A stretch of 64,000 nt of DNA from NCBI GenBank assembly GCA_965240325.2, contig OZ251223.1:4278001-4342000 (forward strand). The letters run 5' to 3'. The first letter of the stretch is position 1; every line of letters begins with the position of its first letter. The notes under the pieces are model-generated. The model did not search any database. It was not told the DNA's origin and saw nothing but the letters and a program-made list of their open reading frames with translations. Both the position numbers and the translations under genes were made by a program. Below, one piece after another: positions 56,130-64,000 of the stretch. This stretch comes from Rebecca billardiae RCC1528. Lineage: Eukaryota; Haptophyta.

Positions 56130-58298
56130 ATGGCGGCGGACGCCCGGACCGCCGCCCAGCGCGCGCTCGCGGCGCTGCGCGCGCTCGACCTGTTCCACGA
56201 CACGAAGACGCCCGAGCACATCCGCGAGCGCACGGTGTGCGGCGGCCTCGTCTCCCTCACCTGCCTCGCGGTGATCTGCGTCTCGGCCGGCGCCGAGCTG
56301 CCGATCGTGAGCTCGATGCTGCGCAGCACCGCCTTCTCCGCCTTCACGTCGGGCGAGCGCCGCTCGCTGCTGCACATCAACATCGACGTGCTCTTCCCGT
56401 CGCTGCCGTGCGGCGACATTGTGATCGACGTGTCCGACGCGTCGGGCCTCGAGTCCGTCCACTTCGGCGACTCGCTCAGCAAGCTGCGGCTCGACGCGCG
56501 CGGCGAGCCTGTCGGCGTCGCGCCCGTCCACGGCGGCTTCAAGGCGCGGCTGGGCGCGAGCCTGCGGCTGCGCGCGGCGGCCGAGGCGGTGGGCCGGGCG
56601 CTCGCGAACGCGAGCCGCGTGCACGCCTGCGGCAGCTGCCCGCCCGCCGACGCGCCCGCGTGCCCGACCGACTGGCGGCCGCGCGGCGAGTCGGCGTGCG
56701 AGGCGCCTCGGTGGTACTTTGGCCCGTGCCCTGGCACGATCCGGTTCGCGGCGCGCGAGCCGGACGCGCGGAGCGAGGTGAGCGCGGCGTGCGAGGTGCA
56801 CTGGCCCTGCGCCGAGGCGCCCGCGCGGCCGCCCGCCGGCGCGCCGCCCAACGCCTCCGCCGAGCACGGCGCGCGCGCGGCGGCGCGCGGCGCTGCGCCG
56901 CGGGGCGGCGGCGCGGACGGCGGCGCGCGCTCGCGGCCGGCGCGGCTGCTCGACTCGATCGCCAACGTGCGGCGCGCGCTGCCGGCGCACGACGTGGCGG
57001 CGGCGGGCTCGGGCTCCGAGCCGGGCGGCGCAGAGCCCGGCGCCGACGCCACACCCGCCGCGCTCGAGGGCCTCGTGCGCGGCGTGCGCGAGCTCGAGCG
57101 CGCCGAGCGCGCGCACGGCGGCGGCGCCGGCGCCGGCGCCGCCGGAGCGGCGGGCCCCGAGGGCGGCGGCGGCGGCGCGTGGCGCGGCGCGGAGGCGGTG
57201 GCGCTCGCCGAGCGCGCGCTGGCCGCGTCGCGCGGCGGCGGCGGGCCGGGCTCGGTCGAGGTGCGCGCCGCGCTCGACGAGCTCGAGGCGCACGCGCGCG
57301 CCGCGCTCGGCAGCCACGCCGAGTGCTGGCGCGAGGCGCTGCACGGCGTGCGCGCGCTGCTCGAGGGCGCGCTGCTCGAGGTGGGCGCGGTGCTGGCGGA
57401 GGGGCGGGGCGCGGGGGTGGAGGAGGGCGCGCGCGCGCAGCTGCGCGGCGCGAAGGACGCGCTGCAGCGGCTGGTCGAGCACGCCTCGCTCAACGGGCCG
57501 CTCGCGTCCGCGCTCGCGCACGGCCGCGCGGACAGCGCGCGAGAGCTCGAGGGGCGGCTGGAGGCGTCGGCGCGCGCGGTCGCCGGCTCGCTCGCGGCGC
57601 TGCTGGGCGCCGAGCTGGGCGGGGAGGGGGCGGAGGGGTGCAACGTGTACGGCGTGCTCGAGGTGGCGTTCACGCCCGGACGGCTCAGCATCACGCCCGG
57701 CACGCCGCCCGCGCACGCGGCCGCGCACGGCCGCTCCCTCGCCGGCGGGCCGGTCGGCCACCGGCTGCACAGCGCGCGCGGCCGCTGGGCCAACACCTCG
57801 CACCGCGTGCGCCACCTCTCGTTCGGCGCGTACTTCCCCGGGCAGCACGCGCCGCTCGAGCGCGCGCACTTCCACGCGGACGCGCCGGCGGAGGTGGTGT
57901 ACGCGGTGCACGTCGTGCCGGTCGAGTACGAGGGCGTGCACGCGCCGGGCGAGCTGGCCAGCTCCAACGTGTACGCGGGCACGCGGCACGTGCACCGGCT
58001 GCGCTGGGACTCGGCGGCCGAGCGCATGCCGGGCGTGTACTTGCTGTACGACATCTCGCCGCTCAAGCTCGTGATCCGCGAGGCGTGGGCGCACGGCGTG
58101 CACGAGCTGGCCTGGCGCGTCCTCTCGATCGGCAGCAACCTGTACATCGTCGGCGCCGTGGTCGACCGAGCGCTGCGCGGCGCAGCGCGCGCCCTGCGGC
58201 GCGGCCGCGCGGCCGCTTCGCGCTGGGAGGCCATGACGAGGCTGCCGCCCTCGCGCCGAGGATCGCACCACAGCGACTCTGCCGAGATGGGCCGATAG
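56130..58298 (+). CDS. Erv46/ERGIC3-like ER-Golgi membrane protein with large luminal insertion
   Basis: 722 aa, single exon. The N terminus is the ERGIC_N signature: LRALDLFHDTKTPEHIRERT, GGLVSLTCLAVICVSAGAEL (first TM), then LLHINIDVLFPSLPCGDIVI and DVSDASG. The C-terminal part has GCNVYGVLEVAFTPGRLSIT and ends PGVYLLYDISPLKLVIREAW before the second TM (LSIGSNLYIVGAVVD; the usual IGG is IGS here). Erv41/Erv46 proteins cycle between ER and Golgi as cargo receptors, with both termini cytosolic and a large luminal domain. This protein is much longer than the usual ~400 residues. The extra ~300 residues (~190-500) are Ala/Gly/Arg/Glu-rich and predicted helical, placed in the luminal part before the GC..YG motif. 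It is more like ERGIC3/Erv46 than ERGIC1/2, but the split is tentative. Confidence 0.8.
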   Translation: MAADARTAAQRALAALRALDLFHDTKTPEHIRERTVCGGLVSLTCLAVICVSAGAELPIVSSMLRSTAFSAFTSGERRSLLHINIDVLFPSLPCGDIVIDVSDASGLESVHFGDSLSKLRLDARGEPVGVAPVHGGFKARLGASLRLRAAAEAVGRALANASRVHACGSCPPADAPACPTDWRPRGESACEAPRWYFGPCPGTIRFAAREPDARSEVSAACEVHWPCAEAPARPPAGAPPNASAEHGARAAARGAAPRGGGADGGARSRPARLLDSIANVRRALPAHDVAAAGSGSEPGGAEPGADATPAALEGLVRGVRELERAERAHGGGAGAGAAGAAGPEGGGGGAWRGAEAVALAERALAASRGGGGPGSVEVRAALDELEAHARAALGSHAECWREALHGVRALLEGALLEVGAVLAEGRGAGVEEGARAQLRGAKDALQRLVEHASLNGPLASALAHGRADSARELEGRLEASARAVAGSLAALLGAELGGEGAEGCNVYGVLEVAFTPGRLSITPGTPPAHAAAHGRSLAGGPVGHRLHSARGRWANTSHRVRHLSFGAYFPGQHAPLERAHFHADAPAEVVYAVHVVPVEYEGVHAPGELASSNVYAGTRHVHRLRWDSAAERMPGVYLLYDISPLKLVIREAWAHGVHELAWRVLSIGSNLYIVGAVVDRALRGAARALRRGRAAASRWEAMTRLPPSRRGSHHSDSAEMGR

Positions 58299-59465
58299 CA
58301 GCAGGCGACGACAGCGCTTTCGGCGTCATGACGTCATCATCATCACGCAGCAGGCTGCATGCCCGCCCGATGCCCGGCGGCGCGGATCGTCATCGTCGGC
58401 GGAGTCGGGAGTAGGGCCTGAGTGAGACTGCCATGATGATCGCCAGACTCAGACGTCGACGATCACGCGACGATGACAAACAAATACTACATCAATGCTC
58501 GTCATCAGACGCACCGCGAGCAGCATAGCTGACATAGGCATCAGTATATGCATATGCGCATATATTCATGCCGATGCGGGCCGCCGCAATGAACTATGAA
58601 GCCGGGCCGCCATGCCGGCGGCGGCATGCCCGGGCCCGGCGCTGATGCCCGGGCATAGCGGCCCCCGCCGGGCCGCGCCGCGGCGGGGCCGCGGGGCCGA
58701 GTCCGCTCGGAGTCGGCCAGGACGGCAGGAGCCCCAGCATCGGCTAATGCTATGCATGCCCGCCGTGCGGCGATTTGATATGCGCGGCGCGATTCGGCAG
58801 AGCGCGGCGCGGCAGCGCGCGGGCCGCGTGCGGGCCGCCCGGGGCCCGGGCGGGGCAGCATGAGCATCGTCAGGTAGCGACTGCTTAGATGATGACGCCG
58901 TGGCTGACGTGGGCGTGACAGCGCAGACTGACACTACGACGCGTATATAGTACTACGTTGGAGCCGACGACTGGTGAGACCGGTGGCACGGCAGTGCCAC
59001 TGGCACTCACACTGGCGGCTGGTCGCACACTCATCCGACTCTCGGACGGTCTCGCGGCCTTGGGCTTGGCCGCCTCGCCCTCGGGCTGCCCCGTTCCGCG
59101 GGCGGCGTCGTCCCGGGGGTGAGAGTGCCGCTGATGCTGACCATATACTACGGTAGCCTAGCGTATACGTGATGCAGCCCCTCTGGCGGGATTCGTCACC
59201 GATTCAGTGGCCCCGCAGCTGCAGACTGCTGAGACTGCGCCGCACTCCGACTCCGAGTGCCGCCGCACAATGTCAAACTCTTACTCCGACCCCGCTGCGC
59301 ATAATAACTGGCATGATGGGCCAGTGCGGCCTGCTGTCACCCGACCGCCGCGGGACTGGCAACCGTCGTGCGCATGCTGCTCGGCGCCCACGCCGACACG
59401 GCCTCGGCCTGACGCGCGCCTGCGCACGCGATCGGCCCGAGCGCGGCTGCGCGCGCGCGCGCGTG
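58299..59465. other. Intergenic region, convergent gene ends
   Basis: 1.17 kb between the ERGIC-like stop and the CNRIP1-like stop. GC-rich islands (58,600-58,870, with repeated ccgggcat and gccgcg words) alternate with AT-rich patches (gcatatgcgcatatattcat near 58550; gtatatagtactac near 58943). No gene was recognised. Confidence 0.6.
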
Positions 59466-60194
59466 TCAGGTTGGGCGCAAGAAGGTCGGGTAGTTGACGC
59501 TCCGGCTCGAGTTGCGGTAGAACTTGCACGAGATGCAGTCGAGGGGCGTGCCGCCCTGCTGCGCCTTGCGCGCGTCCTTGGCCTCGTACACCTTCATCTG
59601 CAGGATGAACTCGGTCTCGCGGCAGTACCGCTCGTTGCTCAGCAGGTAGGCGACGCGCACGGGCATCTGTATTCTGAAGCCGTCGCCCGTCGGCGTGATG
59701 TCCGACGTGTCCCACAGGCCCTCGCAGACGAAGTCGTTGTTGGTGCGCAGCTGCTTCGTGATCGGGACGTCGAACTCGCCCACGCGCACCGCGAGCAGCG
59801 AGTCGAACGGCACCGTCGCGTTCGCCACCTGGAAGATGAGCGTGTACTTCTGCTTGGACGCGACCTTGACCGTGTTGCGCGAGGGGAACGTGTCGTCGCG
59901 CTCGCATTTGGTGTGCACGGCCACCTGGTGGCCCGCCGAGTCGGTGGCGCAGACTTGCAGCCGGAACTCGAAGAGCTCGAACGGCGTGTCGCCAGACTCG
60001 GCCGCGGGCTCATCGGGCGGCTGCGGCGTAGCCTCGCCCGTCGACGCGGCGGAGGCGGCGGCCGGCCTCTCCGCGCGGCTCGCATCGTCCGCCTGCTGGC
60101 CCGGCGAGGATGCGGCGGGCATCGACGTGTCATCTGTACCCGCACGGCCCGGGCCGGCGCCCACAGCCGCGTCGGGCACGGCCTCTTCGCTCAT
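59466..60194 (-). CDS. CNRIP1-like (cannabinoid receptor-interacting protein 1 family) protein
   Basis: 242 aa; start ATG complementary to 60192-60194. Residues 1-70 are a Pro/Ala/Ser-rich disordered leader. Residues ~75-242 form a beta-rich domain resembling CNRIP1: FELFEFRLQV, FPSRNTVKVASKQKYTLIFQ (family: R..TIKL...Y.V), DSLLAVRVGEFDVPI, FVCEGLWDTSDITPTGDGFR (family: Y.G..DT.G..PTKSG.R..I), TEFILQMKVYEAKDARK (family: QVKFY) and a final LDCISCKF. In animals CNRIP1 binds the CB1 receptor tail and small GTPases; algae have no cannabinoid receptor, so the ancestral role must differ and is unknown. Identity rests on spaced motifs read by eye, so it is moderately sure. A C2- or arrestin-like beta-sandwich of another family remains possible. 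Confidence 0.55.
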   Translation of the reverse strand: MSEEAVPDAAVGAGPGRAGTDDTSMPAASSPGQQADDASRAERPAAASAASTGEATPQPPDEPAAESGDTPFELFEFRLQVCATDSAGHQVAVHTKCERDDTFPSRNTVKVASKQKYTLIFQVANATVPFDSLLAVRVGEFDVPITKQLRTNNDFVCEGLWDTSDITPTGDGFRIQMPVRVAYLLSNERYCRETEFILQMKVYEAKDARKAQQGGTPLDCISCKFYRNSSRSVNYPTFLRPT

Positions 60195-60672
60195 CTGCGC
60201 GACGTTCAGCGCTCGGAAAGGCGCTCCGCCAGGAGGGAGCACCCTTGCAGGGCAGGGCGAGCTCGGCGCAGCTCTCAATGAAGTCAGTGCGCCGCAAGAT
60301 GGCGGCGGCGGCGGCGGCGTCCGCGCAAAAAGAAATCATGCTGAAGTATGATGGGGGGGTAGCCCCCATACGGTAGTGGAAAATGCGCCAATTAGCTACT
60401 CAGCAAAACATTGTATGACCTTGCTGATGTACGATGCGCGGCTGTCCATCTCTCGACACTCGTCGGCGACTCAACAGCCGTTGCCAGCCGTGTCCGCCAG
60501 TCGGTACGACGGTGCAGCGCGGCCGATCCCAGGACGATGGAGCCTGAGGCGCGGGCCCGCGTCCGCGGCGTCCGGCCGCCGCGGCCTGAGGCTGAGTTGG
60601 ACGCCCGCGGTGGACGGGTCCCCCACATCCACGGAGGCGCGGCGCGGCCAGCACCTCGAGCGCGCCCACGGC
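60195..60672. other. Spacer between two minus-strand genes
   Basis: 478 bp. It includes a (ggc)n run near 60,300 and a locally AT-rich patch (gaaaatgcgccaattagc near 60378). It presumably carries the 3' end of the phosphatase gene and the promoter of the CNRIP1-like gene. No ORF is convincing. Confidence 0.5.
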
Positions 60673-61959
60673 TCAGCCACCCTTCGCCGAGGAGAAGACT
60701 GTGGTGCGGCAGTCGGAGCGCTCGGCGGCCCCATCCACTGCCGGCGCGTCTGCGTGGCCTGCCGCCTCAGCCTCAGCCTCAGCTCGGACGCGGAGCGCCG
60801 CGCCCGTCGCGCCGCCCGCCTCGCCGTTGGCCGGCGGCGGCAGGGGTTGGGCGAGCTGCCAGAGCTCCTCCGTGAGCAGGACGCCCTCGCACGAGCCCAT
60901 CGTCGGCGCGTAGTGCACCAGGCTCAGCCCGACCGCCTCCATCACCGCGTACAGCAGGCAGAGCTTGGGCACCGCCATCGCCGCCTCCTCGTGCAGCGGG
61001 TACGCACTCGCCAGCTCCGCGTCGCCCCGGCCCACGACGCGCTCGACGGCGCGCCAGACGTCCTCGCGCGTGAAGGCGCGGCGGCCGGTGATCGCGGCGG
61101 CGACGAAGAAGATCGACGTGCGCTCGCCGATGCCCACCACCACCACGCCCGGCTGCGTCGCCTTGTGCGCGAGCCACGTGGGCGGCGGGGGCAGCTCGAT
61201 CCGCAGCTGGGCGACGAGCGAGCGCGCCTGCGCTGCGCTGACGGGGTTGGGCGAGGAGCTGCCGTCGGGCGCGAAGCTGAGGCCCTGCACGCGCTCGACG
61301 AGCATCTGCGTCACGTCGCTGTCGCCGAGGTGCCCCTCGTGCACTCGCACGCCGCGCCCGTCGGCGCCCTGACCGTCGGCGCGCTCGGCTGCGCCGTGCT
61401 CGTGCTCGCGCGCGGCGGAGAGCTGGAAGCTGCCCGCGCCGGAGTCCCACGCGATGAGCTGCGCGGCGGGGGCGCGCCGTGAGGCGAGGGCGGAGAGGAA
61501 GCCCAGCCGGCCCTCCAGATCCTGCGTGACCACGCGCACCGACACGCCCGGGAACTGCGTGAGCGAGTCGAGAAAGTCGGGCCCATTCTCCGCACGCCTG
61601 AACACGGCGGTCGCCACGCCGACGATGCGGCCGTCGGCGCCGAGCGACTGGGCGACGCTCTTGAAGCGGGCGATGGTCTGCCGTGACGTGCTCAGGATGG
61701 CGTCACTCAGCGCGCCGCTGCCGTTCCCGACCAGGTCGTGCCCGAGCAGCACCTGCACCTGCTCCGCATGCACGATGCGCACGATCTGGCCCGCGCCCCC
61801 GCCGGCGCGCGTGTCCACGTCGGCGACGAGCAGCTTGTGCTGGCCCGACCCAATGTCGAGAGCCGCGCGCCGGAAGACGTGCCTCCGGCGGCGGCCGCGC
61901 AGCACGAGGGCGAGGCACGCCAAGGCCGCCGCCACGCCGAACAAGACCCGTTCGCGCAT
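60673..61959 (-). CDS. Membrane-anchored Ppx/GppA-type phosphatase
   Basis: 428 aa; ATG complementary to 61957-61959 (the frame runs 42 bp further upstream but has no ATG). Residues ~4-20 (RVLFGVAAALACLALVL) are followed by Arg-rich sequence: an N-terminal signal anchor. The rest is an ASKHA-fold phosphatase of the exopolyphosphatase/pppGpp phosphatase family: phosphate 1 motif AALDIGSGQHKLLVADVD, VGVATAVFRRAENGPDFLDS (family: GT.A.R.A.N...FL), VVTQDLEGRLGFLSALASRR and phosphate 2 motif LIAWDSGAGSFQLSAA. Ppx enzymes remove terminal phosphates from inorganic polyphosphate. The second half is less typical, so the substrate may differ. The gene is divergent from an SPX-MFS phosphate transporter, which supports a phosphate or polyphosphate role. 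A soluble enzyme tethered to an endomembrane or the plasma membrane is inferred. Confidence 0.75.
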   Translation of the reverse strand: MRERVLFGVAAALACLALVLRGRRRRHVFRRAALDIGSGQHKLLVADVDTRAGGGAGQIVRIVHAEQVQVLLGHDLVGNGSGALSDAILSTSRQTIARFKSVAQSLGADGRIVGVATAVFRRAENGPDFLDSLTQFPGVSVRVVTQDLEGRLGFLSALASRRAPAAQLIAWDSGAGSFQLSAAREHEHGAAERADGQGADGRGVRVHEGHLGDSDVTQMLVERVQGLSFAPDGSSSPNPVSAAQARSLVAQLRIELPPPPTWLAHKATQPGVVVVGIGERTSIFFVAAAITGRRAFTREDVWRAVERVVGRGDAELASAYPLHEEAAMAVPKLCLLYAVMEAVGLSLVHYAPTMGSCEGVLLTEELWQLAQPLPPPANGEAGGATGAALRVRAEAEAEAAGHADAPAVDGAAERSDCRTTVFSSAKGG

Positions 61960-62364
61960 CTTCCCTTGCGGCTTCCGCCTTTTGACGGCGGTCGTGGGCA
62001 AGGTGGGACCGCTCCGGGCGAGTTGAAAAGCTCGCGAAAGCTGTTGCGTTTGCGAACGTCAGTCGTCACCGTGGTCGTCAGGCGGTGGTTTCATCCGACA
62101 ACGATACGACATTTCACATTTCCTCGAACCGCTGGAGATCGATTTCCAGGCCGGAAAAAGGGAAAAGCCGAAAATGCGAAAACAAAAAGATCGCTCGTCG
62201 GAAAAACCTTAAAACCCTGCGAGCAGGCGCCCGCCCAGCCGCCCACCGGCGAGGCGGCGGAGCCTTCGTGATATCCGCTTGCCGCGGGCGCGCGCTTGAA
62301 GCGCAGGGGCCGCGCGGCGCGGCGCGAGGCGGATCCGGCGCGGTCGTTGCGGGCGCCGCGCGCG
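61960..62364. promoter_or_regulatory. Shared promoter region, Ppx-like / SPX-MFS genes
   Basis: 405 bp between divergent start codons. It includes an A-rich plus-strand stretch (about 62,150-62,220: ccggaaaaagggaaaagccg, aaaaccttaaaaccc) unlike the flanking genes. It probably drives both phosphate-related genes. No known phosphate-response motif was recognised with confidence. Confidence 0.45.
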
Positions 62365-63900
62365 ATGAAGTTTGGCAAGTATCTGAAGGAGCATGTGCAC
62401 GAGCCGTGGAAGGAGCACTACATCGACTACGGCATGCTCAAGAAGTCCGTCTCCTCCACGGCGCGCGTGCAGGACGCAGACCCGATGCTGCTGCCGGCGC
62501 AGAGCAAGCACGCCTCGATCGACCGCGAGATCGCCGAGTTCTTCCGCGTGCTCGACGCGGAGATCGACAGGGTGGGTGCCTTCTACGCGCAGAAGGCCGC
62601 CGAGCTGCGCGTCGAGCTCTCGCAGCTCAACGCCGAGCAGCAGGCGTCGGGCGCGTCGGACGCGATGGTCGAGGCGCTGCGCGACGTCGGGCGCAACGTC
62701 GTGCTGCTCGTGCAGTTCCTCGAGCTGAACCTGACGGGGCTGCGCAAGATCCTGAAGAAGCACGAGAAGCGCGTGAAGGAGCACCCCATCGCCGAGCGCT
62801 ACCTCAAGTCCCGGCGCGACAAGGAGTCTGCGCTGCAGCGGCTGCACAACCACACCGAGCTCGACGAGATCTACGACGGCGTGCGCCAGGCGATCAACGT
62901 GGCGCACACCGACCTGGAGGTGCAGGCGCTGCTGGTGCAGCAGGAGGGCGCCGACGGCGGCGCCGGCTCGCCGCTCGGCTCGCGCTCGAGCCTCGGCTCC
63001 GCGGAGCACGGCGCGCACACGCCGAGGCGCGGCGCGGGCGCGGCCGCGGCCGACGGCACGCCGCCGCCGCGCTCCGCCGCCGCCGCCGCGGGCAGCACGC
63101 CGCGGACGGGCGGGAGCAGCGCGTCGCGCCCGCCGCGCGCGTCGATCTACGTGCACGAGCCCATCATCCGCGAGATGCGCGACCGCCTCCGCGAGCTCGA
63201 CCACGCCTCGCGCTTCGTGTCGACGTTTGTGCTCTCGCTGGCGGAGGAGTCGGGCATCACCTCGGAGGAGGGGCAGGGGATGGAGAAGTCCGGGAGCAAG
63301 CCCTCGCTGTACTTCAACCTGCTCAGCACGTTCCTCTTCATGGTGAACTACTACGTGATCCTGCCCACCAGCGGCGCGTACTGCGCCACGCTCGGCGCCA
63401 CGCCCTCCTTCTCGGGCGTGGTCGTGGGCATCCTGCCGCTCGCCGCGTGCGTGGCCGCCGTGGGCTACTCGTACGCTACTCAGTACTCGTACAGGCTGCC
63501 GCTGCTGCTCTCGGGCGCGCTGTGCGCGGCGGGCAACGTGGCGTACGCGCTCGCGCTGCCGCTCGGCTCGCTGCCGATGGTGCTCGCCGGGCGCATCCTC
63601 GTCGGCATGGGCGGCGCGCGCGTCGTCAACCGCAGGTACATCGCCGACCACGTCGACCTCAACTACCGGACGGAGGCGTCGGCCGCGTTTGTCGCCTTCA
63701 CCGCGCTCGGCATGGCGGTCGGGCCGGGCGTCGCGTCGGTCGCGAGCGCCGTGCCGAGCTTCGAGTGGATGGGGCTGCCGTTCAACACGATGACCACGCC
63801 GGGCTACCTGATGGCGCTCGTCTGGCTGCCCTTCACCTCGGCGGTCGCGCTCTTCTTCGTGGAGCCGCCGAGGCACGTCGACCGCGCGCCGCCCGAACGC

Positions 63901-63952
<52 letters not shown>

Positions 63953-64000
63953 TGTCGGCGCTCAAAGCCGTGGCCACGCCGGACGGCGGCGTCGGCGGCG
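62365..64000 (+). CDS. SPX-MFS vacuolar phosphate transporter (PHT5/VPT1-like), 3' end outside window
   Basis: 545 codons are visible, open to the window end, with no intron. The SPX domain at residues 1-~165 starts MKFGKYLKEHVHEPWKEHYI and contains the basic inositol-pyrophosphate-binding cluster LTGLRKILKKHEKR. Residues ~190-255 are a Gly/Ser-rich linker. The MFS part begins LYFNLLSTFLFMVNYYVILP and includes GRILVGMGGARVVNRRYIAD and TEASAAFVAFTALGMAVGPG, which match plant and algal SPX-MFS proteins almost motif for motif. These move phosphate into the vacuole or an equivalent compartment, gated by inositol pyrophosphates through SPX. After the first half of the TMs comes a run of about 16 Gly codons (ggc)n at 63903-63951, in the cytosolic loop. 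Divergent neighbour: the Ppx-like phosphatase. Confidence 0.9.

Noticed and set aside
58600-58870. Possible structured RNA or small ORFs in the GC island downstream of the ERGIC-like gene.
   Set aside because: Repeated ccgggcat/gccgcg words give self-complementarity by composition alone; no tRNA, snRNA or conserved fold could be recognised.
61960-62001. A 14-residue extension of the Ppx-like protein (upstream start at 62001).
   Set aside because: The codon there is TTG, not ATG; the first ATG is the complement of 61957-61959 and directly precedes the signal anchor.
62209-63903. 564-codon minus-strand frame opposite the SPX-MFS gene.
   Set aside because: His/Arg/Val-rich antisense of a gene with unmistakable SPX and MFS motifs on the plus strand.

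Overview
The window is nuclear DNA from a very GC-rich unicellular eukaryote that makes cilia. A haptophyte alga (Pavlova/Diacronema-like or a relative) fits best, with another GC-rich alga such as a pelagophyte as the alternative. The evidence is short spliceosomal introns (about 110-170 bp) with GTGCG-type donors and CGCAG-type acceptors, a BBS2 gene (BBSome, hence cilia), an algal or plant-type SPX-MFS phosphate transporter, algal-style hydroxyproline-rich sequence, and non-coding DNA that is clearly less GC-rich than the genes. No organelle, viral or bacterial operon structure is visible. The species assignment is an inference.

Layout. 1-1,901: the 3' end of TAF5 and a small PH/IQ protein. 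1,929-5,480: a probable decayed DNA transposon with 35-bp terminal inverted repeats, broken minus-strand coding remnants and a GC minisatellite. 5,481-8,759: mostly non-coding, with a degenerate half SNF2 ATPase and one doubtful small membrane-protein ORF. 8,760-14,677: two minus-strand genes, a TPR/Kelch/pRiA4b-ORF3-like/MYND protein and an UNC93-like MFS protein. The latter is divergent from a Sec7-PH-TBC fusion (15,015-18,643), which is followed by a complete three-exon BBS2 (19,190-21,552) with one GC-AG intron. After 1.3 kb of AT-richer intergenic DNA, a head-to-head pair of paralogous multi-pass proteins, each with four SLATT-like two-TM units, fills 22,872-32,158.

The centre of the window is one uninterrupted 23.2-kb reading frame (32,748-55,937; 7,729 aa). 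It encodes a signal peptide, about 4,800 residues of almost pure Ser-Pro-Pro-Pro, a second Pro-rich repeat zone, PKD/REJ-like repeats, a GPS cleavage motif and five predicted TM helices. I read it as a giant hydroxyproline-rich, polycystin-1-like surface receptor whose stalk could exceed a micrometre. This is the most striking object in the window.

56,130-64,000: an Erv46/ERGIC3-like early-secretory protein with a large insertion, a CNRIP1-like protein, and a divergent pair of a membrane-anchored Ppx/GppA-type phosphatase and an SPX-MFS vacuolar phosphate transporter. These last two share about 405 bp of promoter and look like a phosphate/polyphosphate module. Functional links elsewhere are loose: BBS2 and the polycystin-like giant both suggest the ciliary or cell surface, and the Sec7-TBC and ERGIC proteins belong to membrane traffic.
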